Assembly: GCA_002396665.1 (NCBI GenBank)
Contig: DGYJ01000115.1
Span: 7,616-25,065, forward strand
From: Bdellovibrionaceae bacterium UBA5009
GTDB taxonomy: Bacteria > Bdellovibrionota > Bdellovibrionia > Bdellovibrionales > Bdellovibrionaceae
Length of the DNA stretch: 17,450 bases
Direction: 5' to 3'
Below are positions 8,148 through 15,552 of this stretch, one piece after another. The position numbers and the translations under genes were made by a program. Numbering within the stretch: position 1 is the stretch's first letter; each line of letters begins with the position of its first letter. The notes beneath the pieces were generated by a model. That model worked only from the letters and a program-made list of their open reading frames with translations, was not told the DNA's origin and did no database searches.

Positions 8148-8393
8148 TTACTCTTTTGTTTTAAGCTTTTCGTCGTTTTCTTCAATAAATTTTTTGATTT
8201 CTTCAGCAATTCCTAAAAGCTTCAACCATTGCTCTTTGTAAAGAGTCACTGGGAATCGCCCCATGCCATAAACAGACAAAGCACCTTTTTCACTGACCTT
8301 CATGGATAAAGTGCCGCGGGCTGTTTTTTTATTTTTAAGGGCTTCATTTTCTGCTCTTAAACGCTCAAGTTCAGCTTTCATATCTTCAGACAT
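8148..8393 (-). CDS. Small conserved coiled-coil protein co-transcribed with rlmN
   Basis: An 81-residue protein starting at ATG 8393, which has an excellent Shine-Dalgarno (GGAGGT) four bases upstream. The frame is open a further 11 codons, but those starts lack such a site. Residues 1-24 form a heptad-like charged helix (MKAELERLRAENEALKNKK), a short coiled coil. Residues about 28-62 form a compact segment with ALSVYGMGRFPVTLYKEQW at its core, and the end is a Lys/Glu-rich helix. The GRFPVTLY..QW core looks familiar to me from small hypothetical proteins in unrelated bacteria, but I cannot name the family. There is no signal peptide or membrane segment. Its stop abuts the rlmN start, suggesting an RNA- or ribosome-linked role at most; that is inference. 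Confidence 0.75.
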   Translation of the reverse strand: MSEDMKAELERLRAENEALKNKKTARGTLSMKVSEKGALSVYGMGRFPVTLYKEQWLKLLGIAEEIKKFIEENDEKLKTKE

Positions 8394-8397
8394 TAGG

Positions 8398-8403
8398 ACC
8401 TCC
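8398..8403 (-). promoter_or_regulatory. Strong ribosome-binding site fixing the start of the small rlmN-linked gene
   Basis: On the minus strand GGAGGT is followed by CCTA and then the ATG at 8393. This is the strongest Shine-Dalgarno in the left half of the window, and it overrules the two upstream in-frame ATGs that would give a 92-residue protein. Confidence 0.75.
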
Positions 8404-8467
8404 ATTGGGTTGAATATTTTGAACAACTAAAATCTATACTTTATTTGCAAAGGATGGCAGCGATTAT

Positions 8468-8496
8468 TTTACAAGAACGCAAAAAAGAAATAATCT
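8468..8496 (+). promoter_or_regulatory. Candidate sigma70-type promoter for the gene at 8502
   Basis: TTTACA (8468-8473, one mismatch to TTGACA) is followed by a 17-base A-rich spacer and TAATCT (8491-8496). The -10 matches the consensus at only three positions. Transcription would start at about the ATG at 8502, giving a leaderless or nearly leaderless mRNA, in keeping with the absence of a good Shine-Dalgarno. The rest of the 108-bp divergent region must also hold the rlmN-operon promoter, which I cannot place. Confidence 0.3.
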
Positions 8497-8501
8497 AGGC
8501 T

Positions 8502-9116
8502 ATGTCTAAGCTTCAAATTTTGCTTATCGTCCTTTGTTTATACGGGGCCTACAATGGCTGGAACCATAGGGAATTCCGCCAAGCACCAGGTGTCCTCGTG
8601 AACGAAGAACCCCTTCAACTTCCAATTCCAGAAGGTGTAAAATCCAGCGCTCTTTACAATGGAACAGTCATCGATTTTTTAGCATCCTATAAAATTAAGG
8701 CCCGAATTCTTTCCCGTGAACGCTATTGGATAGACCGTGGGGCAAAGTACTCGCCCATTGATTTTGCCTTAGGTTGGGGGCCGATGTCAGACTCATCAAA
8801 TATTGAAAAACTAAAAATCAGCCAAAATGATCGATTTTACTTTTTTTCATATAAAAGCGAAGATTACCCTGATCCAACTAAAATCACGCTCAACAGTGCA
8901 AACACCCATATCATTCCGTCAAATCCTGACGTCAAAGACCAGGTTCTAAAACTGCGCGTGGGTCAAGTCGTCACGCTGACGGGCTATCTTGTGCGTGTAA
9001 ACCATCCAGATGGAAGTGATTGGAAAAGTTCGCTTACAAGAAGCGATACTGGAAATGGGGCCTGTGAAATTTTATGGGTTACAAAGGTGGATTTGTCCAC
9101 TACAGTCAGTCCATGA
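8502..9116 (+). CDS. Membrane-anchored conserved protein with DTGNGACE motif, function unknown
   Basis: A 204-residue protein with an N-terminal hydrophobic segment (residues 4-17) that looks like an uncleaved anchor or signal, so the bulk should be periplasmic. Recognisable blocks are RYW at 74-76, FALGWGPMSD at 88-97, ISQNDRFY at 106-113, NTHIIPS near 134-140, and SSLTRSDTGNGACE at 176-189. I recall this set from a widespread uncharacterised family, and the spacing here appears complete, but I know of no function. The single cysteine of the DTGNGACE block and the HIIP histidine are candidate functional residues. The last codons overlap the ATG of the next gene (ATGA at 9113-9116), so the two are translationally coupled. 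Confidence 0.75.
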   Translation: MSKLQILLIVLCLYGAYNGWNHREFRQAPGVLVNEEPLQLPIPEGVKSSALYNGTVIDFLASYKIKARILSRERYWIDRGAKYSPIDFALGWGPMSDSSNIEKLKISQNDRFYFFSYKSEDYPDPTKITLNSANTHIIPSNPDVKDQVLKLRVGQVVTLTGYLVRVNHPDGSDWKSSLTRSDTGNGACEILWVTKVDLSTTVSP

Positions 9117-9766
9117 AAAGACAGGACTTCAATAAAGCCCATGGCCGATGCACAAAATCTTTTAAAGATTTTATCCAATACTATGAAAAAACCTTAGAGC
9201 CCGAAGTCTTTGAAAAGTTTTTAAGTTCTGTCGATCATGAAATAAATTTAGCTCGCGCGGAAATTATGTCCGCCCCTGAAGGAATCGAACGAGCAAAAAA
9301 ATTACAAGATCTTGTCGAAACTGAAATCGAAAAAGAAAAAAATATAAAAATCAGTTGCTTCAAAGGATGCTCGGCTTGCTGCCATATGGAAGTTGAAATC
9401 ACGAACTATGAAAGTGAAATTTTAGCCAAGCTTGTTGAAAATGGCCATGTTGTGAATCGTGATGTCCTGAAAGAACAAAGCCTGCGCGAACTGCAAGATA
9501 AAAAGTGGACTAAAAGATTAACACTACCAGAAAATCGCTGCATCTTTTTAGGAAGCGATGGGGCCTGTAGCATTTATGAAAACCGCCCCGTGATGTGCCG
9601 AAGACATTCGGTCACAACCCCTCCGATCAATTGTGAGACCATGGATTCAGAACTTGGTGTTCGCTTTTTTCCGCGGGTGGATTTATTAATTACTGCCGCC
9701 AACGAAGACCCAAAACTTCGCATTGGACCCTTGGCCAAAATGCTGCAAATGGAACTGCTGAAATAG
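9113..9766 (+). CDS. YkgJ-family cysteine-cluster protein (putative metal/Fe-S binding)
   Basis: A 217-residue protein starting at ATG 9113, which overlaps the previous stop by 4 bp; an open extension to 9074 is less likely. The UPF0153/YkgJ signature is clear: Cys82, Cys86, Cys89, Cys90 (CFKGCSACC), Cys143 in RCIFL, Cys152 in GACSIYENRP, Cys162 in MCRRH, and Cys174. The family is thought to bind a metal or Fe-S cluster through these cysteines, but its reaction is unknown. Residues 1-80 form a mainly helical extension, longer than in the shortest family members. It is cytoplasmic by sequence although its partner is anchored in the membrane. The final codons and stop form the stem of a probable terminator. 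Confidence 0.85.
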   Translation: MKRQDFNKAHGRCTKSFKDFIQYYEKTLEPEVFEKFLSSVDHEINLARAEIMSAPEGIERAKKLQDLVETEIEKEKNIKISCFKGCSACCHMEVEITNYESEILAKLVENGHVVNRDVLKEQSLRELQDKKWTKRLTLPENRCIFLGSDGACSIYENRPVMCRRHSVTTPPINCETMDSELGVRFFPRVDLLITAANEDPKLRIGPLAKMLQMELLK

Positions 9767-9778
9767 CAGGACTTTTTT
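9755..9778 (+). terminator. Intrinsic terminator overlapping the end of the YkgJ-like gene
   Basis: CTGCT (9755-9759) pairs with AGCAG (9765-9769) around a GAAAT loop. Three bases (GAC) and six T follow (9773-9778). The stem uses the last codons and the TAG stop (9764-9766). At five base pairs it is short, but the T-tract placement is right. It would separate the 8502-9766 pair from the FecR-type gene. Confidence 0.5.
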
Positions 9779-9921
9779 CTATTCATTAAAATTCATTGTC
9801 TAGACCCTAAAGTCCACTAGGATTGTATATTTTTTTAACAGAAAAAAAGCACAGGACTAAGGTCTGTAAAAACACTTCTGCAGGACTAGATAAACAAGTC
9901 AAAAATTCCGAATTCCTTATT

Positions 9922-9926
9922 GGAGG
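9922..9926 (+). promoter_or_regulatory. Ribosome-binding site selecting a TTG start for the FecR-type gene
   Basis: GGAGG lies seven bases before TTG 9934, which directly precedes a membrane-anchor sequence. An earlier TTG at 9823 would add 37 polar residues before that anchor and has no comparable site, so 9934 is preferred. Confidence 0.7.
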
Positions 9927-9933
9927 CAAGTAC

Positions 9934-11577
9934 TTGCGAATATTCAGCAATAAGTTTGATTTAGTCGTATTTTGGGCAATGTTTGTTCTTGCCACCTATT
10001 GTCTACGGTCCCTGACCAGTAGCGAGGGCTACGATTTTCAAATTGATCAACAACAAATCGGCAAAGTTCTTCGAATCCAAAATGACCTCCGTGTTAAATC
10101 ACCGCTTTTTTGGGGATGGCGTCCCGTTGGCGAAAGCCGTCCCCTGCACGAAAACGAAGCCATTTTTGCCGGAGAAAGTTCTGAAGCGGAAATTGAACTA
10201 ATCGACGGCACAAATCTGATAATCAAAGAAAATTCACTTGTTGATTTTAAAAATTTAAAAAATGGCAATTGGCCAGATTTAAAGCTAGGAAGTTTTAAAG
10301 TTAAAATGAATGGCAAAACAACTCTGTCTTTGAATGGAAAACTTCGACAATTTTCTGGTAAAAATGCCGAGCTTGAAATCACTCGCTCAGCAGACAATTC
10401 AAAAACGGAAATCAAAGTCATATCTGGGGAAGTCAAAGTCCAGCAAGTCGCAGATTTAGAACATAGCAACAATTTGCTACGCGAACCCACTGAAGATAAT
10501 CGCCCCATAGCTGAAATAAATTTAGTACAAAATGAAAAAATTGAAATTGAGAACGAAACATTGTCCGAAAATTTAGCTGATCAAAAAAATTTAGCACAGC
10601 CCACAACGCCCATAACGCCTACAACACCTGCTCCTGCACCAACGCCAATAACGGAACAGCCAGCCCAACCAACTTCGACGCCACCATTGCACACAGCAGC
10701 TGTCCATGAAGAAAAAATCAATTTAGTTACAAAGAAAAAAATAGCGCCAGTTGAAAAAAAGTACAGCAATCAAATTGCATCAGTCAGTCCGCCTAAGGAA
10801 TTGTCAAAGAATGAATCCATTGGTAGCGCAATGGACACTTCTGCGAATGGGCCAGCGGACAAGTCTAAGTATAAGTTTGAACTTGGACTTGGCGGTACTT
10901 GGTTTGATGTAAAGCAAAATTTTTCAGACATTGATGTAGAATATTACAACCTGACCTTTCCAAGTTATAATCTAGGCGTGATTGAAGAATTTTCAGATCA
11001 AAGATCCTATGCGCTGAATTATTCTTCGACATTGTTTAGCTTTGATAATTCAAAGGTTGGATATTCTACTCGGACAGCACGATTGCAAATTTTAGATGCC
11101 CAGTACAGCAAACCGTCGAACATATCTTTTCACCCTGGGTTTATTTCTAATCATTTTTCAACAAAATTAAAATGGAATTTTAATCTGCAAATACAAGAAG
11201 TTCCCCTGTCGCTATTCGATGCAACAACTTTTCAACCCCTTCAACGAGAATACAGATCAATAAATTTAGGTGCAGGTATGACCTACGAGATTTACCAAGA
11301 AGATAATGTAAAATACAGTGTTACCCAAAATTTACAGTTTCCTGTTTATTCGATGTCTGCGACTTCGACGACTCAGTTTAAATTAAGTAATTCCTTGATT
11401 TACAATGGTAGCATTTCCTATGAAAAGAAAATCTTAGAAAAAACATGGCTTGGCGGCCGCTGGAAAGGGCAGTACCAATTGCACAATTTGACCTTCAAAG
11501 ACAGCAACATCATATCAGAAGGGACCCAAACAATATTATTTTCAACAATGGAAGTCATGCTTAAAACAGATTTCTAA
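9934..11577 (+). CDS. FecR-domain protein with Pro/Thr linker and beta-rich, barrel-like C-terminal domain
   Basis: Starting at TTG 9934 the protein has 547 residues. Residues about 8-24 are a single hydrophobic anchor (DLVVFWAMFVLATYCL). Residues about 75-175 resemble a FecR domain: AIFAGESSEAEIELIDGT, then a run of strands ending in VISGEVKVQQ. Residues 222-252 are a Pro/Thr-rich spacer. Residues about 311-547 are built of alternating strands with aromatic girdles and end in MLKTDF, so the C-terminal Phe is like that of outer-membrane barrels. Classical FecR proteins regulate an ECF sigma factor; no sigma gene is in the window. The order anchor, FecR, flexible linker, barrel-like domain could span inner and outer membranes, or the N-terminus could be a cleaved signal. 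The stop overlaps the convergent giant gene by 4 bp. Confidence 0.75.
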   Translation: MRIFSNKFDLVVFWAMFVLATYCLRSLTSSEGYDFQIDQQQIGKVLRIQNDLRVKSPLFWGWRPVGESRPLHENEAIFAGESSEAEIELIDGTNLIIKENSLVDFKNLKNGNWPDLKLGSFKVKMNGKTTLSLNGKLRQFSGKNAELEITRSADNSKTEIKVISGEVKVQQVADLEHSNNLLREPTEDNRPIAEINLVQNEKIEIENETLSENLADQKNLAQPTTPITPTTPAPAPTPITEQPAQPTSTPPLHTAAVHEEKINLVTKKKIAPVEKKYSNQIASVSPPKELSKNESIGSAMDTSANGPADKSKYKFELGLGGTWFDVKQNFSDIDVEYYNLTFPSYNLGVIEEFSDQRSYALNYSSTLFSFDNSKVGYSTRTARLQILDAQYSKPSNISFHPGFISNHFSTKLKWNFNLQIQEVPLSLFDATTFQPLQREYRSINLGAGMTYEIYQEDNVKYSVTQNLQFPVYSMSATSTTQFKLSNSLIYNGSISYEKKILEKTWLGGRWKGQYQLHNLTFKDSNIISEGTQTILFSTMEVMLKTDF

Positions 11578-14500
11578 AGACCATTTTCACAGGAACGTCC
11601 GACATACACGGTTGTGTTGGCAGCATCTGTGTCGATGGACACCACTTGATTTGAAAAGCTTGTGCTAGGAACAAAACCAGTGTCAAGTGTCCCATTTGTA
11701 TTTAATCTTGCAATTTTGTTTCTAGCCGTACCATTGACGCTTGTAAATACGCCGCCAACTAAAATTTTTCCATCACTTTGAATTTTAACCGCGTAGACTG
11801 AATTATTAAAACCAGTTCCTAAGTTTGTGTTAAATGTCGTGTCCAGGCTTCCATCTGTGTTTAGACGAACAATTTTTGGTACAGACACATCATTGTACTT
11901 TGTAAATGCACCTGCCAAAATAATTTTTCCATCACTTTGAATTGCCCCAGCATAAACTTTACTATTAAATCCAGAGCCCACATCAAAAGTCGAATCCAAA
12001 GACCCATTTGTATTTATTCTCATGATATTATTACGAAGTTCACCTGCATACCCATCGAAGACACCAAAGGCCACGACCTTGCCATCTGCCTGTTCAAGAT
12101 AACCAGCAGATCCACCAGCAACGCCCTGGTTCGACGATGAAAAACTATTAATTTGAAAGCTATTGTCTAAGGCCCCAGATGTCGAATTTGTCCTAATAAT
12201 CTTAGCATTTGAAGTGGTTGTACAATCTTCAGAACAACTTGTTACAACTTGTTGTCCCCAAACCAGTTGGTCTAGAAATGAAGCATTTGATAAGCTTAGA
12301 ATTCTTGGATAATAAGACTTTTGTGTTCGATAATCACCAAAACTTGAATCAAGGCTTCCATCGGAGTTTAAGCGAAGGGCACCGCCGTTATTTGTAAACA
12401 GACCGCCAACAATAAATTTTCCTGTGCTTTGTTTGTAAAAATCTAGAACTTCACCATTGATATTTGTTGATGAATCGAAGCTGGCATCCTTTGACCCATC
12501 TGTATTTAAGCGCACTAAATTTTGCTGAGCGCTGCCGCCGATAATGTCGTATAGTCCGCCAACAAATACCTTACCATCAGCCTGAACAAATATTTTAGAT
12601 TGGGTAACGGACCCATTTCCTGTGCCCGGAAGATAAGTATTTTGGAATGAATTATTTGGTAAAACAAATGATGATTTGTTTGAACCATCAGAATTTAAAG
12701 CCATTGCCCCGGCTATATAGCTAATATTTCCATTGTTTGTAAGTGAAGGCAAATATGTTGCCCCACAACCGCCAATGTTCACCGTGGCCGAAGCGCCGAC
12801 AGTCGCTGTTGTCGTAGTATAAGCACTATATCCATTCATATTTAAGGTGGTGGCTGAATTGATTGACAGCGATCCGTAGTGGTACAGATGTCCCGCAAGC
12901 TCTACGGTTCCCCCAGTTTTGTTAATAATCCAAGGGCCAGTAAATAGCTGGGACGAATCTGTTGTGATGGTCTGTGTATTTGACCCATTCAAAGTAATTT
13001 GCGTGGTGTCAGAATTGGTATTACCATTGTATTTTGTTGTTAAATTGCCATGGAGCTGCACATTCATCTCATAGGGAGTATTGTTTGTACCGGAAAGGCG
13101 AAAATCGTGGCCCGCGTGGGCCCCCCTAAGGGTAAGGTCTCCGTAAACTATCGCAGTCTCACCAGCAACACCGCCAAAAACTAACCTAGACAATGCGCAG
13201 CTTGAACCTGTCCATTGTACGTAGATGCTTTCAAATTCTTTTGCAGTAGCGGAACCATTCAAATCTAATTTATGCAAAGTTTGTTTTGTGCAATCCAGGT
13301 TTGCAACTAATTTTGGCCTGAAAGATGGGTCCACAGTAACATTGTTTGAGTTATAACCAAAAAACTTTTGTGTTCCGTAGGCAGGTTCAATCGTAAATGA
13401 ACCAGTAGGAAATCGCATTGTGTATGTGCCGGCAAATTCAACAGAGTCACCATAGTAAGTTGCATCGGGCGTGCTCAAAGTCGCACCGCCAGTTTTTGAA
13501 AACAACATCCTTGGGGCTTTACCACCACCAGTTACACTGTAGGTCCTACTTGCCGTTCCATTCATCATGATTTGCATGTTGCCGCCCTTGGCCCCAGCAC
13601 CGATGATTAAATTGCCTTTCAGTTGTTGATTATTCATTGTCGTATCAAAATCAAATGTCAGATAGCCAGATCCACTGGCCCTAGCCATGGTGAAATCACC
13701 ATTTATAATCATTGCCTTGTTAACTCCCATTAACCAAGAAATTGTATTGCTACTTGATCCACCCGTGCTGCTAAGTTTGAAATGGTTCATGGCATAGTTG
13801 CCAACGGGTACATAAATTTTATAGGTATTGTTTGAATTCGCATCACCACGCAATTCGACAGTTCCATTGTTGTGAGCAAATGGCGTCGATGCAGTCCCCG
13901 CAGTTAAATTAAAATAAATTGTGTTATTGATTGTGGCATTGATCAATAAAGTCCCAGATGTAGAGGTAAAAGTTCCACCCGAAATTGTGACAGGCCCATT
14001 CACTGTAATACTTCCAGAACCACCAGTGAATGTACTCGCTGACTGAGTAATTCCTAAAGCGCGAACCACAATATTATTCCCTCCTTGTATCATTGTCACA
14101 GTGCTTGAAGTATTTGAAATTTCTAAACCACCAATATCAATATTACCGCCCAATGTAGGACTGCAAAACGCACCACAGGACACAGCCCCAAGCCGAGCTG
14201 ATTTTGTAGCATCCGGAACACCATTGTCCCAGTTGGCAGAATTGCTCCAGGTATTATTTCCACCTGCACCAGTCCAGTTGGTAAATCCAATTTCATCATT
14301 TGTAATTGTGAAAGTGTGGGTTGTATTGCCAGAGGCCGTGGAATTGCTGACAGCACCCATTGTGAATATGACCGTTTCATCCGCTTCAGATAGAGCATCA
14401 TCGGACACAGTCAAACTGACTTGCACTGATGTGCTACCCGCAGGGATTGCAAGAGTAGTTGAAGAATTTAAACTGTAATCACTTCCATTGGTTGCTGTCC

Positions 14501-15428
14501 CCCCTGTGATTGAATAGGCAACAGTAACATCATGAATTGTTGGGTTTGATAGAACTACGTCAAATGTATGGGCCCCACCAGCAGTGCTTTCCAAAAGCGA
14601 AGATGAACTACTTGCAAATTGAATTGTTGGTATACTTTCATCATCTAAAATTTGTGCTGTAAAATTTAAAGAACCAGTAATTGTTGCATTCGTTACATTT
14701 GAAACTGCTAAAATAAAATCCTGATTTCCCTGATAGGTTCCATCACCCACTGTTGGAACTGTGATTGTTGTCGTCAAACTGCCCGCCGCAATTGTCGCTA
14801 CTCCGGATGTTGCTGTGTACCTGCCTGGTGCTGTGGCCGTGCCATCAACAGTTGCATAATTAAATGTCACAGAAGACGAATTGCAAAAATCATTTAAGCT
14901 GGCCTGAAAAGTAATATCTGAACCTTCCGTTGCGTTTGTTGGAGTGATGGTCAGTGTGGGTTTTGTTGAATCTTTAATTGTTCCGTTGGCTGAGGCTTTT
15001 GAAAGCACAGCTCCACTGCTTGGATCACTTAAGTTTAATGCAACTGTTCGGCTAGGTTCACAGACATGGGAATTGGAATAGGTTTGCACCTCGACATATT
15101 TTTCAGTTTCACCTGCCTGAAAAGTCAGGGTCCCAGAAACAGAAAGAAAGTGTACCCCTAGACTTGCTGTTCCAGTTCCAGTTGCATATTTCACAGTGAT
15201 GGCAGAGCTTGGCGAAGAACTTAAGGAAATTTTAAATTGAAGCGGACTTCCTTTTTCTGCTGAAGTACTGGAAATATTAATGCTGATATTTTGTGGTGCA
15301 TTTTTTAAAAAAACTGAACTACCTACAGAGCATCCATTCAAATAAACAATTGCAAACACAACCAAAAAAACTTGGAATGTTTTAGAAAATGAAAAAGTTT
15401 TTGACAGTTTTGAAAAAGCCGTTTGCAT
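11574..15428 (-). CDS. Giant lipoprotein: three Calx-beta domains, beta-solenoid-like middle, delta-60 propeller
   Basis: A 1284-residue protein from ATG 15428 (a GTG at 15449 adds seven residues; neither has a good Shine-Dalgarno). The N-terminus is a lipoprotein signal with lipobox LNGC (Cys33). Three Calx-beta-like domains follow at about 45-151, 156-263 and 267-379. The third has the typical acidic DDALSEADETV stretch for calcium binding. WSNSANWDNGVP near 394-405, a motif often seen before surface beta-helix regions, opens a Gly/Ser/Thr/Asn-rich stretch to about 905. The last 370 residues hold seven delta-60-type units (LNxDGSLDxxF with DGKxxxGG). The cell-surface or periplasmic face of the outer membrane is the likely site, with adhesion or recognition as a reasonable guess. 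The gene is convergent with, and overlaps, the FecR-type gene. Confidence 0.85.
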   Translation of the reverse strand: MQTAFSKLSKTFSFSKTFQVFLVVFAIVYLNGCSVGSSVFLKNAPQNISINISSTSAEKGSPLQFKISLSSSPSSAITVKYATGTGTASLGVHFLSVSGTLTFQAGETEKYVEVQTYSNSHVCEPSRTVALNLSDPSSGAVLSKASANGTIKDSTKPTLTITPTNATEGSDITFQASLNDFCNSSSVTFNYATVDGTATAPGRYTATSGVATIAAGSLTTTITVPTVGDGTYQGNQDFILAVSNVTNATITGSLNFTAQILDDESIPTIQFASSSSSLLESTAGGAHTFDVVLSNPTIHDVTVAYSITGGTATNGSDYSLNSSTTLAIPAGSTSVQVSLTVSDDALSEADETVIFTMGAVSNSTASGNTTHTFTITNDEIGFTNWTGAGGNNTWSNSANWDNGVPDATKSARLGAVSCGAFCSPTLGGNIDIGGLEISNTSSTVTMIQGGNNIVVRALGITQSASTFTGGSGSITVNGPVTISGGTFTSTSGTLLINATINNTIYFNLTAGTASTPFAHNNGTVELRGDANSNNTYKIYVPVGNYAMNHFKLSSTGGSSSNTISWLMGVNKAMIINGDFTMARASGSGYLTFDFDTTMNNQQLKGNLIIGAGAKGGNMQIMMNGTASRTYSVTGGGKAPRMLFSKTGGATLSTPDATYYGDSVEFAGTYTMRFPTGSFTIEPAYGTQKFFGYNSNNVTVDPSFRPKLVANLDCTKQTLHKLDLNGSATAKEFESIYVQWTGSSCALSRLVFGGVAGETAIVYGDLTLRGAHAGHDFRLSGTNNTPYEMNVQLHGNLTTKYNGNTNSDTTQITLNGSNTQTITTDSSQLFTGPWIINKTGGTVELAGHLYHYGSLSINSATTLNMNGYSAYTTTTATVGASATVNIGGCGATYLPSLTNNGNISYIAGAMALNSDGSNKSSFVLPNNSFQNTYLPGTGNGSVTQSKIFVQADGKVFVGGLYDIIGGSAQQNLVRLNTDGSKDASFDSSTNINGEVLDFYKQSTGKFIVGGLFTNNGGALRLNSDGSLDSSFGDYRTQKSYYPRILSLSNASFLDQLVWGQQVVTSCSEDCTTTSNAKIIRTNSTSGALDNSFQINSFSSSNQGVAGGSAGYLEQADGKVVAFGVFDGYAGELRNNIMRINTNGSLDSTFDVGSGFNSKVYAGAIQSDGKIILAGAFTKYNDVSVPKIVRLNTDGSLDTTFNTNLGTGFNNSVYAVKIQSDGKILVGGVFTSVNGTARNKIARLNTNGTLDTGFVPSTSFSNQVVSIDTDAANTTVYVGRSCENGL
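11586..12701 (-). repeat. Seven delta-60-type units, predicted seven-bladed beta-propeller
   Basis: The motif LNxDGSxDxxF occurs seven times in the protein's last 370 residues (starting near ORF residues 911, 973, 1020, 1083, 1140, 1190 and 1243). The DGKxxxGG half occurs six times plus a final VYVGRS. The third unit is degenerate and carries an insertion with two extra cysteines. The offset between halves at the two ends suggests a ring closed by N- and C-terminal strands. Units five and six also match in DNA: 22 identical bases at 11763-11784 and 11922-11943, exactly 159 bp apart, which points to recent blade duplication. Confidence 0.7.
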
Positions 15429-15491
15429 ACATAGGTATATCGGCCCCACAGAATTTCGACTTTAAAAATCCTCGTATATTACTTTGAGACA

Positions 15492-15523
15492 TTGGGGCCC
15501 AAAACGTATATCCTTGGACCCAA
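15492..15523 (-). repeat. Paired short palindromes forming an intercistronic hairpin
   Basis: TTGGGGCCCAA (15492-15502) and TTGGACCCAA (15514-15523) are each near-palindromic and also pair with each other over about ten base pairs with one bulge and an 11-base loop. They lie between the SGNH-like gene and the start of the lipoprotein gene. No T-tract follows in either direction, so this is not a standard terminator. A twin operator or an mRNA processing/stabilising stem is possible. Confidence 0.4.
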
Positions 15524-15552
15524 GCCATTTAGATGAAACTCACCGAACAAAT

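Noticed and set aside
9823..9933. N-terminal extension of the FecR-type protein from a TTG at 9823
   Set aside because: GGAGG at 9922-9926 is ideally placed for TTG 9934, and the extension would put a polar stretch before the membrane anchor.
11700..12700. CRISPR or DNA satellite array in the repetitive right part
   Set aside because: The repeats are codon-phased at about 159 bp and encode delta-60 units; there are no short identical repeats with unique spacers.
14101..14478. Plus-strand 125-codon frame inside the giant gene, and similar long shadow frames elsewhere
   Set aside because: They lie fully antisense to, or out of frame within, well-supported coding sequence and show no start signal or recognisable protein features.
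15429..15449. GTG start of the giant lipoprotein seven codons upstream
   Set aside because: Possible, but the only purine-rich site is about 19 bases away and the ATG at 15428 gives a better lipoprotein signal; not decisive.
15492..15523. Intrinsic terminator between the SGNH-like gene and the lipoprotein gene
   Set aside because: The hairpin is plausible but no T-tract follows on the minus strand.
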